DNA from: Lutibacter sp. B1
GTDB taxonomy: Bacteria; Bacteroidota; Bacteroidia; Flavobacteriales; Flavobacteriaceae
Direction: 5' to 3'
NCBI RefSeq assembly: GCF_012524075.1
Contig: NZ_JAAZUI010000004.1
Coordinates: 62,001-126,000, forward strand
Length of the DNA stretch: 64,000 nt
Made by a program: the position numbers and the translations under genes
Shown here: positions 1 through 8,469 of the stretch, in pieces
Layout: each line of letters opens with the position of its first letter
Numbering within the stretch: position 1 is the first letter of the stretch
Notes under the pieces: generated by a model
What the model was told of the DNA's origin: nothing
What the model saw: only the letters and a program-made list of their open reading frames with translations
Database searches by the model: none

Positions 1-702
1 GGTAAGTACGAATTAAGAAGTACAAATAAATCTATTGTTGAAGCTCTAGAAAAAAGTGCCAGCAATAATATTCAGTTAACATTAGACGGTGTTTTTGATT
101 TTTTTGGAAGACATAAAGAAGAATACAATCCAACATATAAAGTATTTAACGAACAAGTTGTACTATGTTGGGCCGGAAATAAAAAAGAAGTTGATGGAAA
201 AACTTTTTACTCTCGTGTAGATATAGAACTTATTAACGAGCAGATTAGATTGTTTTATTCTGCTTTAGATGAAGTTAAAATTGAATTTAACAAACGTTCT
301 TTTATTATAACAGAATATGTGTATTTGGGAATAAAGGATAAATATGATTTTTATCCGTTTGAAAAAACTGTTATAAATTTTAAAGATAACGGCAAACACA
401 ATATTGTTAGTGAAATGCTTTTTCAACCACCTCAGTTTGATAGGTTTGTTTTGTTACATCTATTTAATAGCTGTAATGCAATTTTAGAAAAAATGAAGAA
501 GAATTTACCCTTAACTCAAAACGAATTATTTGACGCTCAAGAGTTACCTACAAATTATATGATTTGTGTTTTGAATAAAATACCTAACGCTTTTGCTAAA
601 TTAAATGAAGCAAAAATCTACTTAAAAGAATTAGAAGATAAAACTAGTTATATAAAATATAAAGAAGCTGTTAGAGTTTTAAGAAAAGTTAAGTACAGAT
701 AA
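1..702 (+). CDS. 3' part of an uncharacterised protein
   Basis: The frame is open from the first base of the window to a TAA at 700-702, so the gene starts upstream and 233 residues are visible. A TTG at 250 could be read as a start, but protein-like sequence continues upstream of it in the same frame, so I treat the gene as truncated by the window edge. I recognise no domain. There is no membrane segment; the last 70 or so residues are rich in Lys, Glu and Leu and look helical, ending RKVKYR. It runs directly into a hairpin terminator shared with the convergent aldehyde dehydrogenase gene. Function unknown. Confidence 0.7.
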   Translation, partial: GKYELRSTNKSIVEALEKSASNNIQLTLDGVFDFFGRHKEEYNPTYKVFNEQVVLCWAGNKKEVDGKTFYSRVDIELINEQIRLFYSALDEVKIEFNKRSFIITEYVYLGIKDKYDFYPFEKTVINFKDNGKHNIVSEMLFQPPQFDRFVLLHLFNSCNAILEKMKKNLPLTQNELFDAQELPTNYMICVLNKIPNAFAKLNEAKIYLKELEDKTSYIKYKEAVRVLRKVKYR

Positions 703-728
703 AAACGCTCCTAAAATGGAGCGTTTTT
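701..728. terminator. bidirectional hairpin terminator
   Basis: Arms AAAAACGCTCC (701-711) and GGAGCGTTTTT (718-728) pair perfectly over 11 bp with a 6-nt loop. The A- and T-runs let it work for both convergent genes. Confidence 0.85.
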
Positions 729-741
729 AATTGAATATTTT

Positions 742-2295
742 TTACAGATCGAATTTAATACCCTGCGCTAAAGGCAACTCTGTAGTATAATTTATGGTAT
801 TAGTTTGGCGTCTCATGTAAATTTTCCAAGCATCAGAACCCGATTCTCTTCCGCCACCTGTTTCTTTTTCACCTCCAAATGCACCTCCAATTTCAGCGCC
901 AGACGTTCCAATGTTAACATTAGCAATTCCACAATCTGATCCTGTTTGAGATAAGAATTTTTCTGCTTCACGTAAATTATTGGTCATAATAGCAGAAGAT
1001 AATCCTTGAACAACTCCATTTTGAATTTCAATGGCATTATCAACATCACCAGAGTATTTTAATAAATATAAAATAGGAGCAAATGTTTCGTGTTGCACTA
1101 TTTTATAATGATTTTCAGCTTCAACAATGGCAGGTTTAACATAGCAACCACTTTCATATCCTTTACCGCTTAAAACACCTCCTTCAACCAAAATAGTTCC
1201 TCCTTCTTCCACAACTTTAATCAAAGCATCTTCATACATTTTAACAGCATCTTTATCTATCAAAGGTCCAACATGATTTTTGGCATCAAGCGGATTTCCT
1301 ATACGTAACTGTTTGTACGCATCAACCAGAGCATTTTTAAGTTTATCATATATTGATTCGTGAATAATTAATCTTCGAGTTGAAGTACAGCGTTGACCTG
1401 CAGTACCAACGGCACCGAAAACCGCTCCAATAATTGTCATTTTAATATCAGCATCAGGTGTTACAATAATTGCATTGTTTCCTCCTAATTCTAAAAGCGA
1501 TTTTCCTAAGCGTTCTGCTACTGTTTTTGCAACAATTTTACCCATTCTAATAGAGCCTGTAGCTGAAATTAGTGGAATATTTTTATCGGCAGTCATAAAC
1601 TCTCCTACCCTATAATCACCGTTAATTATGTTAGAAATACCTTCAGGTAAATTATTTTCTTTTAGTATTTCAGCAATTATATTTTGACAAGCAATACTGC
1701 ATAGTGGTGCTTTTTCTGAAGCTTTCCAAATGCAAACATCACCAGAAATCCAAGCTAACGCAGTATTCCAACTCCACACAGCAACAGGAAAGTTAAAAGC
1801 TGAGATAATACCAACAATGCCTAATGGATGGTATTGATCGTACATTCTATGTCCCGGACGTTCAGAATGCATTGTAAAACCGTGTAATTGACGAGATAAA
1901 CCAACGGCAAAGTCGCAAATGTCAATCATTTCTTGTACTTCACCCAATCCTTCTTGCAACGATTTTCCCATTTCATATGAAACTAATTCACCTAAAGGTT
2001 GTTTAAGTTCTCTAAGTTTTTCACCAAATTGACGTACAATTTCACCTCGTTGAGGGGCAGGTTTTAATCGCCAAGTTTTAAATGCAGTTTGGGCAGTTTC
2101 TATTACTTTGGTATAATCTTCTTTAGTTGTAGTAGTTATTTTGCCTATTAATTTTCCATCAACAGGAGAATATGATTCAATAATTTCACCATTCCCAAAA
2201 AAATCATTGCCTGTAGATGTTCCTTTATTTATGTCTTTTACGCCTAATTTGTTTAAGGCATCTTGTATTGTTTTTGTAGTTGTTTCTATTTCCAT
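742..2295 (-). CDS. aldehyde dehydrogenase, ALDH7 (aminoadipate-semialdehyde) type
   Basis: This is a full-length NAD-dependent aldehyde dehydrogenase of 517 residues. The N-terminal half carries the cofactor-binding fold with SAFNFPVAVWSWN. The general-base glutamate is in LELGGNN and the catalytic cysteine in GTAGQRCTSTRR, near residue 300. This GQRCT-S/T-TRR context is characteristic of ALDH7 (antiquitin, bacterial AmaB/Pcd), which oxidises L-2-aminoadipate 6-semialdehyde/piperideine-6-carboxylate in lysine breakdown. The family assignment is strong; the substrate is inferred. No other lysine-catabolic gene is visible nearby. The gene is monocistronic, with its own -7 box upstream and a terminator on each side. 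Confidence 0.93.
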   Translation of the reverse strand: MEIETTTKTIQDALNKLGVKDINKGTSTGNDFFGNGEIIESYSPVDGKLIGKITTTTKEDYTKVIETAQTAFKTWRLKPAPQRGEIVRQFGEKLRELKQPLGELVSYEMGKSLQEGLGEVQEMIDICDFAVGLSRQLHGFTMHSERPGHRMYDQYHPLGIVGIISAFNFPVAVWSWNTALAWISGDVCIWKASEKAPLCSIACQNIIAEILKENNLPEGISNIINGDYRVGEFMTADKNIPLISATGSIRMGKIVAKTVAERLGKSLLELGGNNAIIVTPDADIKMTIIGAVFGAVGTAGQRCTSTRRLIIHESIYDKLKNALVDAYKQLRIGNPLDAKNHVGPLIDKDAVKMYEDALIKVVEEGGTILVEGGVLSGKGYESGCYVKPAIVEAENHYKIVQHETFAPILYLLKYSGDVDNAIEIQNGVVQGLSSAIMTNNLREAEKFLSQTGSDCGIANVNIGTSGAEIGGAFGGEKETGGGRESGSDAWKIYMRRQTNTINYTTELPLAQGIKFDL

Positions 2296-2322
2296 GATAT
2301 GGATTTTTATATATGATTCTTA

Positions 2323-2330
2323 CAAATTTA
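2323..2330 (-). promoter_or_regulatory. -7 promoter element of the aldehyde dehydrogenase gene
   Basis: On the minus strand this reads TAAATTTG, matching the Bacteroidota consensus TAnnTTTG, and leaves a leader of about 24 nt before the ATG. I see no convincing -33 TTTG. Confidence 0.5.
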
Positions 2331-2345
2331 CAAATAAAATGTGTT

Positions 2346-2382
2346 AAAAAAGGAAAGCCGTTTCAAATTTGAAACGGCTTTC
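2346..2382 (-). terminator. terminator of the sigma/anti-sigma operon
   Basis: Inverted repeat GAAAGCCGTTTC / GAAACGGCTTTC (2353-2382). On the minus strand it is followed by CCTTTTTT, just after the stop of the beta-barrel gene. Confidence 0.85.
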
Positions 2383-2421
2383 TTCATTCAATATTTGGTA
2401 ACCAACCAAATAATAAACCAA

Positions 2422-3630
2422 CTAAAACTTATAATTTAAACCCGTATAAACTCCTAAGTAATACGGTTGAAAACTCCCGGAGTTTTTTGAAAAGGTATTA
2501 GTCTGAACTTTAAACATAGGTGATATATTTATATAAAAGTTTTTCTTGATTGAATAATCTATATCTATTCCAATATTTCCACTAAAATTAAGATCTCTTA
2601 AATTATTTGAAGATCCTAAACTTTGACTAAAACTGTTGGTTTCAATAAAAACTTCGTCTCTATTTAAAAGTAATGTACTAAAACCTCCAACTAAATTTAC
2701 CCCTAATTTACCATCAGTTACACTGTATTTTATTTCAACAGGTATTTCAATATAGCCAAAAACCTGATTTAAACTACCAACATTATCCTCTACTAAATTA
2801 GAATTTGCGGCTTGTGAAGACTTTGCATTTTCTGTTCTGGCAACTACAGGATTAGTAGATAAATTTGAAAAACCGACAACGGCAACGCCCGGAGTTACGT
2901 AAACATTATTAGTTTTGTAACCCAAATTAATAAGGTTAACGCCTGATTGTAAACTGAATTTATTAGTAATTTGATAAGCAAATTTTACGCCGTAAGAGTA
3001 TGAAGAACTTATAGATGTAGGATTGTTTTTAAATTGTTCATCAATACCCGATCCATCTCCAAATGAGTTAAAATATATAGGAGCAAATATAGTTGCTACA
3101 GTAAATTTACTTTCTTTAACACTTTCTTTTTCTGGACTTTCAATGCTATTAATATCTTTAAGAGGTAAATTTTTTGTGTCTGCCAACAAATTATTTGTTA
3201 TGGTTTTTTTATTAAATGTAGTTTCTTTTTCAAGTTCGGTTTGTTTATTTTCTACATTAGTAAGTTTCTCTTCCTTAAAGGTTTTAATATTATCTATTTT
3301 TTGTAATTTTTTTGTAGTTGGGCTTATTTTATTTTGTGAATTTGTATCAACAGAATCTTTATCATTAATAATTTCATTAGGGTTGTCAATTTTAGACATC
3401 AAATTTTTGGTGAAATTATTTTCAGGTATAAAGTAAATTGCTCCAACGGTAAAAAGTAACATTAAAACAGCAGCAATACTAGATAACTTTACCCAAATAG
3501 GTATGCGTTTCTTTTTTGGGGTCGAACTTAATCTTTTTTCAATAGCATCCCAAGATTTATTAGGTGGGAAAACTTCAAAATCTTTTAAGTTTTCTTGAAA
3601 AATTCTATCAATATTTTTATAATCTCTCAC
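2422..3630 (-). CDS. putative dual-membrane-spanning anti-sigma factor with outer-membrane beta-barrel
   Basis: The 402-residue protein has an unusual order of parts. Residues 1-46 are soluble and basic and look cytoplasmic (FPPNKSWDAIEKRL, then KKKR). Residues about 47-68 form one hydrophobic helix. Residues about 69-180 are a Lys/Glu/Asn/Thr-rich linker of low complexity. Residues about 181-402 are alternating amphipathic strands of a PorT/OMP_b-brl-type barrel ending in a terminal Phe (GLNYKF). There is no N-terminal signal peptide, so the helix should stay in the inner membrane while the barrel sits in the outer membrane. It lies 14 bp after an ECF sigma factor gene in one operon. The layout matches the Dma (dual membrane-spanning anti-sigma) proteins described in Bacteroides. 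The role as anti-sigma factor is inferred from layout and neighbour. Confidence 0.75.
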   Translation of the reverse strand: MRDYKNIDRIFQENLKDFEVFPPNKSWDAIEKRLSSTPKKKRIPIWVKLSSIAAVLMLLFTVGAIYFIPENNFTKNLMSKIDNPNEIINDKDSVDTNSQNKISPTTKKLQKIDNIKTFKEEKLTNVENKQTELEKETTFNKKTITNNLLADTKNLPLKDINSIESPEKESVKESKFTVATIFAPIYFNSFGDGSGIDEQFKNNPTSISSSYSYGVKFAYQITNKFSLQSGVNLINLGYKTNNVYVTPGVAVVGFSNLSTNPVVARTENAKSSQAANSNLVEDNVGSLNQVFGYIEIPVEIKYSVTDGKLGVNLVGGFSTLLLNRDEVFIETNSFSQSLGSSNNLRDLNFSGNIGIDIDYSIKKNFYINISPMFKVQTNTFSKNSGSFQPYYLGVYTGLNYKF

Positions 3631-3644
3631 AACTCTCTTTTATC

Positions 3645-4181
3645 TTAAATAGATTGTCGATCTTGTTGATGCAATTCAATCTTTTGTTTTAAAATAGCTC
3701 TTGCTCTGGCCAAATTAGATTTGGATGTACCCTCGGCAATGCGCAACATTCCGGAAATCTCTTTATGAGAAAACCCATCTAAAACATAAAGGTTAAAAAC
3801 CAATCTGTACCTTTCGGGTAACTCAGTTATGAGATTTAACAAAAAATCTAAAGAAATTGCTTCATCATCAACATCAACAACCACTTCATCGGGTATCTCT
3901 TCAGTAACAATATTTAATACATTTTTTTGTCGATACTTTAACAAAATTGTATTTACCATAACACGCTTTAGCCAACCTTCAAATGATCCTTTGAATTTAA
4001 ACTGCCCAATTTTATCAAATATGGTTATAAAACCGTCTTGAAAATTATCTTGAGCCTCTTGTCTATTTCTAGAATATTTCAGGCATATCGAAAACAACTT
4101 ACCCGCAAAAAGCTGGTAAATTTCTTTTTGTGCTTTTCGATCATTATTAGCACATTGTTTTATGAGTTTATTTAAACTCAA
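3645..4181 (-). CDS. ECF-type RNA polymerase sigma factor
   Basis: This 178-residue protein has the two-domain ECF layout. Sigma region 2 spans about residues 20-90 (YSRNRQEAQDNFQDGFITIF, FKFKGSFEGWLKRVMVNT) and region 4 about 115-170 (LPERYRLVFNLYVLDGFSHK followed by an HTH). The start is TTG at 4181; no ATG precedes the conserved N-terminus, which matches family length. It is the first gene of an operon with the trans-envelope anti-sigma-like protein, which probably holds it inactive until an envelope signal arrives. The gene is divergent from the LuxE-like gene with about 90 bp between them. I could not identify its target promoters. Confidence 0.93.
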   Translation of the reverse strand: MSLNKLIKQCANNDRKAQKEIYQLFAGKLFSICLKYSRNRQEAQDNFQDGFITIFDKIGQFKFKGSFEGWLKRVMVNTILLKYRQKNVLNIVTEEIPDEVVVDVDDEAISLDFLLNLITELPERYRLVFNLYVLDGFSHKEISGMLRIAEGTSKSNLARARAILKQKIELHQQDRQSI

Positions 4182-4243
4182 ATGCTAGCGTTTTAATTGT
4201 TAATAAGATACCTAAAAAGACAATAGGTTGCGTAAATTTACAT

Positions 4244-4251
4244 TACTTTTG
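4244..4251 (+). promoter_or_regulatory. -7 promoter element of the LuxE-like gene
   Basis: TACTTTTG fits TAnnTTTG exactly, 18 nt before the ATG at 4270. A TTG at 4228-4230 is closer than the usual -33 spacing. Confidence 0.5.
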
Positions 4252-4269
4252 CAATGATTCCCAATTTTT

Positions 4270-5247
4270 ATGAAAATAAACAATATTTTTAATAATACTA
4301 TAATTGATAATTTTGAAGATGCTGCACTTGAAATATTTCGATTTCAAGCAAAAAATAATAGTGTTTATAATGAATTTTTAAATCATTTAAAAGTTGATAT
4401 AAATGAAGTAAAGCAATTAAATCAAATTCCTTTTTTACCAATACAGTTTTTTAAATCGCACCAAATTCTTTCTTCCAAAGAAAAAATTCAACAAGTTTTT
4501 TTAAGTAGTGGAACTACAGGGAGTGAGCAAAGTAAGCATTATGTTACAGATTTAAAGATTTATAAAAACAGTTTTACAAAAGGCTTTGAACTTTTTTACG
4601 GACCAATTAAAAATTACACTGTTTTAGCTTTATTGCCTTCTTATTTAGAAAGAGAAGGTTCTTCATTAATATATATGGTTGATAATTTTATTAAAAAATC
4701 AAACAACCCAAAAAGTGATTTTTATCTAAACAATTTAGACGAATTATACACAACTTTAACTGAGTTGGATACTGCAAATGAAAAAGTATTGCTTATTGGT
4801 GTTTCTTTTGCTTTGTTGGATTTGGTTGAGAGCTATAAATTCAACTTAAAAAATACAATTGTAATGGAAACGGGCGGTATGAAAGGCAGAAGAAAGGAAT
4901 TAATTCGAGAAGAATTACATAAAATTTTATGTGAAGGTTTTGGCGTTGAAAAAATTCATTCGGAATATGGAATGACAGAATTGTTGAGTCAGGCGTATTC
5001 TAAAGGAGACGGAATTTTTCAATGCCCACCTTGGATGAAAGTGATGACTAGAGATACCGAAGATGCGCTTACACTTTTACCTAACGGAAAATCAGGAGGA
5101 ATAAATGTAATTGATTTGGCAAATATAAACTCATGCTCTTTTATTGCTACGCAAGATTTAGGTAAAGTTTATGCAAACAATACTTTCGAAATTATTGGCC
5201 GTTTTGATAATTCTGATATCAGAGGCTGTAATTTAATGGTACTTTAA
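4270..5247 (+). CDS. LuxE-family acyl-protein synthetase / acyltransferase
   Basis: The 325-residue product matches the LuxE/PaaK branch of the adenylate-forming superfamily. It has the phosphate-binding loop VFLSSGTTGSEQSKH near residue 80, an acyl-site region ETGGMKGRRKEL, and the EYGMTELLSQAY motif near residue 235. LuxE proteins activate a carboxylic acid as acyl-AMP and pass the acyl group to a cysteine. No luxCDAB or phenylacetate gene is nearby, so the substrate is unknown; a role in making a lipid or modified surface compound is only a guess. It faces a convergent lipoprotein gene 2 bp away, with no terminator between them. Divergent from the sigma factor gene. Confidence 0.85.
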   Translation: MKINNIFNNTIIDNFEDAALEIFRFQAKNNSVYNEFLNHLKVDINEVKQLNQIPFLPIQFFKSHQILSSKEKIQQVFLSSGTTGSEQSKHYVTDLKIYKNSFTKGFELFYGPIKNYTVLALLPSYLEREGSSLIYMVDNFIKKSNNPKSDFYLNNLDELYTTLTELDTANEKVLLIGVSFALLDLVESYKFNLKNTIVMETGGMKGRRKELIREELHKILCEGFGVEKIHSEYGMTELLSQAYSKGDGIFQCPPWMKVMTRDTEDALTLLPNGKSGGINVIDLANINSCSFIATQDLGKVYANNTFEIIGRFDNSDIRGCNLMVL

Positions 5248-5249
5248 AA

Positions 5250-6071
5250 TTAGTCACCTATAAAATAAGAACTTAATTCTTGCGTATTTGTTATTGATTG
5301 TGAAGTTGGTATATCAAACTCAACTCCTAATGTTTCAAGTAATAAAATTGTTGTAGAATCCAATTCAAATTCAATAATTGCATTAGCTTTTATCAAACCA
5401 ATATTTTCTGCATAATAAGAATCAATAGACAATATATCTTGACTGTCAATTAAAGAGAATTCTGTTTCATTACCTTGAACTTCAATTGTTGTATGCATTG
5501 AAACATTTAAAGCAATATTTGTACCTATAACGTTTGTATATGTGTTGTTATTAACTTTTAAGGAGTTTTGATTGTCAATTTTAGTGAAAACAAGTTTATA
5601 TTCAATAGTTATTGGGAAACCCTGAAGTTCTTTTGTAAATTCTCCATCATATAATGATAAGGTTTCGTTTCTGTCTGCATTTAAATCGTATAAAACAGCA
5701 CTGTTAAAGTCTATTGAAAAATCATCAAAACCTTCAATTGGCAATTGCAATTTTCCTTTTTCGGTTAAAGTAGATTCAGTTTTATAAAGCGTACCATTAG
5801 TTAACAAAATATTCATTGTACCATTAGCTATATTGCCGCTGTTAGCTTCTAATACAAAACTTGTTGAAGAACTCGATTTAACTGCAATAAAGTCTTGAGA
5901 TTGTGTATCATCGGCATTATTATCTTTTGTTTTCACATCATAATTCCAATAATTATTTTCAGTTGACGGGTAATAATCGCCTGTAACAGATTTTTTGTCA
6001 TTATCATCATCAGAACATGCTGTTAAAAACAGTAATGCAATAATTGTTGTTAGTAGTTTAAATTTTTTCAT
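5250..6071 (-). CDS. uncharacterised lipoprotein
   Basis: This 273-residue protein starts with a lipoprotein signal (MKKFKLLTTIIALLFLTACS) whose lipobox cysteine is at residue 19. It is followed by an acidic stretch SDDDNDKK, the kind of sequence that in flavobacteria often directs lipoproteins to the cell surface. The rest (GDYYPSTENNYWNYDVKTKD, then many short beta strands) suggests a secreted beta-rich domain. I do not recognise a family with certainty. It lies 18 bp downstream of tyrS and may be co-transcribed with it. Function unknown. Confidence 0.8.
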   Translation of the reverse strand: MKKFKLLTTIIALLFLTACSDDDNDKKSVTGDYYPSTENNYWNYDVKTKDNNADDTQSQDFIAVKSSSSTSFVLEANSGNIANGTMNILLTNGTLYKTESTLTEKGKLQLPIEGFDDFSIDFNSAVLYDLNADRNETLSLYDGEFTKELQGFPITIEYKLVFTKIDNQNSLKVNNNTYTNVIGTNIALNVSMHTTIEVQGNETEFSLIDSQDILSIDSYYAENIGLIKANAIIEFELDSTTILLLETLGVEFDIPTSQSITNTQELSSYFIGD

Positions 6072-6089
6072 GACTTTATTTTTTTAAAG

Positions 6090-7376
6090 TTATACAATTT
6101 TCAATATAAAATAACTTTTTTTACCTCGCTGTAATAAAACATAATTATTTGCTATTAAATCTTTTATGGCTATAATACAGTCTTCATTTACTTTTTCTTT
6201 ATTAACAGAAATAGAGTTTTCCTTTAAAGCTCTTCTAACTTCACTGTTCGATTTTAAAAATCCGTTATCTGCAAAAGCAGGTACAATTTCTAAACCATTT
6301 TCTATAATTGAACGTTCAATTTCTGCTTGTGGTACACCTTCAAAAACATCTAAAAAAGTTTGTTCATCTAATGTTTTTAAATCTTCAGCAGTTGACTTTC
6401 CAAACAAAATACTTGAAGCTTTGATAGCATTATCAAAAGCCTCTTTACCATGAGTCATAATAGTTACTTCTTCCCCAATTTTTCGTTGTAAAATACGTAA
6501 ATGAGGCGATTCTCTGTGTTCAGCAATTAAAGTATCAATAGTTTCTTTATCCAAAAAGGTAAATATTTTAATGTACTTTTCTGAATCTTCATCAGATGAA
6601 TTTAACCAATATTGATAGAACTTATAAGGCGATGTTCTTTTTGCATCTAACCAAACATTACCGCCGGCAGTTTTACCAAATTTTGTACCATCAGCTTTTG
6701 TAATTAATTTACACGTTAATGCAAAGGCTTTTCCTTGAGCTTTTCTTCTTATTAACTCAGTTCCGGTAGTAATATTGCCCCATTGATCGGAACCACCCAT
6801 TTGAAGCATACAATTTTTTTCTTTGAATAAGTGGTAAAAATCGTAACCTTGAAATAATTGATAGGTAAATTCGGTAAAACTCATTCCGGTTTGAGAGTCG
6901 GAATCCAAACGTTTTTTTACTGAATCTTTTGCCATCATGTAGTTAACAGAAATGTGTTTTCCTACATCTCGAACAAATTCAATCAATGAAATTTCTTTCA
7001 TCCAATCGTAATTGTTAACCATTTCTGCTGCGTTTTCCGATGTATTATCAAAATCTAAAAAACGAGCTAACTGTGCTTTAACTCCAGCAACATTTTTATT
7101 TAAAGTTTCTTCGTCTAACAAATTTCGTTCTTCGGATTTTCCTGACGGATCTCCAACCATACCTGTTGCGCCTCCAACTAAAGCTATTGGTTTATGTCCG
7201 GCTTTTTGAAAATGCATTAATATAATAATTGGCACCAAGCTGCCAATGTGCAGTGAATCGGCAGTTGGGTCAAAACCTATATAACCAGTTGTTTTATTTT
7301 CTAATAAATATTCTTCAGTTTCGGGCATAATATCGTGTAACATGCCTCTCCAACGTAGTTCTTCAACAAAATTCAT
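6090..7376 (-). CDS. tyrS: tyrosyl-tRNA synthetase
   Basis: Class I aminoacyl-tRNA synthetase charging tRNA-Tyr. The HIGH signature is LHIGSLVPI in the N-terminal third and the KMSKS-type loop is TKFGKTAGG. Tyrosine-binding residues are in GYDFYHLF and MGGSDQWGN, and an S4-like RNA-binding domain ends the protein ([15 protein letters not shown]). I place the start at the ATG at 7376 ([11 protein letters not shown], 428 residues). The in-frame ATG at 7400 would add eight residues, but it overlaps the -7 box at 7398-7405 and so would not be in the transcript. Essential translation gene. Confidence 0.96.
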   Translation of the reverse strand: MNFVEELRWRGMLHDIMPETEEYLLENKTTGYIGFDPTADSLHIGSLVPIIILMHFQKAGHKPIALVGGATGMVGDPSGKSEERNLLDEETLNKNVAGVKAQLARFLDFDNTSENAAEMVNNYDWMKEISLIEFVRDVGKHISVNYMMAKDSVKKRLDSDSQTGMSFTEFTYQLFQGYDFYHLFKEKNCMLQMGGSDQWGNITTGTELIRRKAQGKAFALTCKLITKADGTKFGKTAGGNVWLDAKRTSPYKFYQYWLNSSDEDSEKYIKIFTFLDKETIDTLIAEHRESPHLRILQRKIGEEVTIMTHGKEAFDNAIKASSILFGKSTAEDLKTLDEQTFLDVFEGVPQAEIERSIIENGLEIVPAFADNGFLKSNSEVRRALKENSISVNKEKVNEDCIIAIKDLIANNYVLLQRGKKSYFILKIV

Positions 7377-7397
7377 TCTAAAATTTTTAAATTTTAG

Positions 7398-7405
7398 CAA
7401 AGATA
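7398..7405 (-). promoter_or_regulatory. -7 promoter element of tyrS
   Basis: Reads TATCTTTG on the minus strand (TAnnTTTG), 21 nt before the ATG at 7376. It overlaps the longer possible reading frame and decides the start. Confidence 0.6.
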
Positions 7406-7461
7406 AAATTTTAGTTATTAGTTAATGCCTTTTAACAGGTAGTTTTTTATATTTTAGTTCC

Positions 7462-8469
7462 ATGATTTTAGTAACAGGCGGAACCGGTTTTGTTGGCTCA
7501 CACTTATTGTATCTTTTAACTTTAGAAAATGATGCCGTAAAAGCTATTTATAGAAAAAAAAGCACTTTAAATGCTGTAAAAAAAATATTTAGCTATTATT
7601 CTGATAATTTTGAATCACTTTTTAATAAAATTGAATGGATTGAAGCTGATCTAATGGATGTTTGCTCCTTAGAAAACGCTTTTAAAAATGTTACGCACGT
7701 ATATCATGCAGCCGCCTTGGTATCTTTTAACCCAAAAGATTATAAGTTAATGCGTAAAATAAACATTGAAGGAACTTCAAATATTGTGAATTTATGTGTA
7801 ACTGGTGGTGTAAAAAAACTATGTTTTGTAAGTTCCATTGCAACGATTGACAAATCGTTAAACACTAAAATTATAGATGAAAATTGCGAATGGAATACCG
7901 AAAATAACAATTACAGTTATGCAATTACAAAATATGGAGCCGAAATGGAGGTTTGGAGAGCAACTCAAGAAGGTGTTGATGTAGTAATTGTTAATCCGGG
8001 AATTATTTTAGGTGCCGGTTTTTGGAAAAGCGGCTCGGGAGAAATGTTCTCAAATATTTATAACGGTTTCAAGTTTTATGCTGATGGTGTTACCGGTTTT
8101 GTTGCAGTTAAAGATGTTGTTTTTGCCATGATACAATTAATGAAAAGTGACATTAAAAATGAACGTTATATTCTGGTTTCAGAAAATAGGAGTTTTCAAG
8201 ATGTGTTTTTTCAAATTGCCGACACTTTTGGCGTAAAAAAACCTTCAATAAAAATTACTAAATTAATAAGTTCTATTGCTTGGAGAGTAGATAAAATAAT
8301 AACTGTTTTAACCAACAAGTCTCCAATAATTACTAAGCAATCGGCAAAATCAATTCATAGCAACTATTATTATTCTTCAAAAAAAATAACAGAAGCACTA
8401 AATTTTAGATTTCAACCAATTTCTGAAACTATAAAAGACGTTTGCAGTTTGTATAAAAAAGATTTATAA
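7462..8469 (+). CDS. NAD-dependent epimerase/dehydratase-like protein
   Basis: This is an extended short-chain dehydrogenase of 335 residues. The Rossmann nucleotide loop is VTGGTGFVGSHL at residues 4-15, the serine region is CFVSSIAT, and the catalytic Tyr-Lys pair is in YSYAITKYGAEME. The family includes sugar-nucleotide epimerases, dihydroflavonol reductases and 3-beta-hydroxysteroid dehydrogenases; the sequence does not let me choose a substrate. It is the first of a two-gene unit. Its TAA overlaps the next ATG (TAATG at 8467-8471), so the downstream protein is probably made by translational coupling. Confidence 0.88.
   Translation: MILVTGGTGFVGSHLLYLLTLENDAVKAIYRKKSTLNAVKKIFSYYSDNFESLFNKIEWIEADLMDVCSLENAFKNVTHVYHAAALVSFNPKDYKLMRKINIEGTSNIVNLCVTGGVKKLCFVSSIATIDKSLNTKIIDENCEWNTENNNYSYAITKYGAEMEVWRATQEGVDVVIVNPGIILGAGFWKSGSGEMFSNIYNGFKFYADGVTGFVAVKDVVFAMIQLMKSDIKNERYILVSENRSFQDVFFQIADTFGVKKPSIKITKLISSIAWRVDKIITVLTNKSPIITKQSAKSIHSNYYYSSKKITEALNFRFQPISETIKDVCSLYKKDL

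Noticed and set aside
3023-3436. Plus-strand frame of 137 codons inside the anti-sigma/barrel gene
   Set aside because: Antisense shadow of the low-complexity linker; Ser/Phe/Leu-rich composition follows from reversed Lys/Glu codons.
7376-7400. N-terminal extension of tyrS
   Set aside because: The extra codons overlap the TATCTTTG -7 box, so they would not be transcribed as a leader-bearing start. The same argument rejects the aspS extension to 46355 and the orphan-domain extension to 34656.
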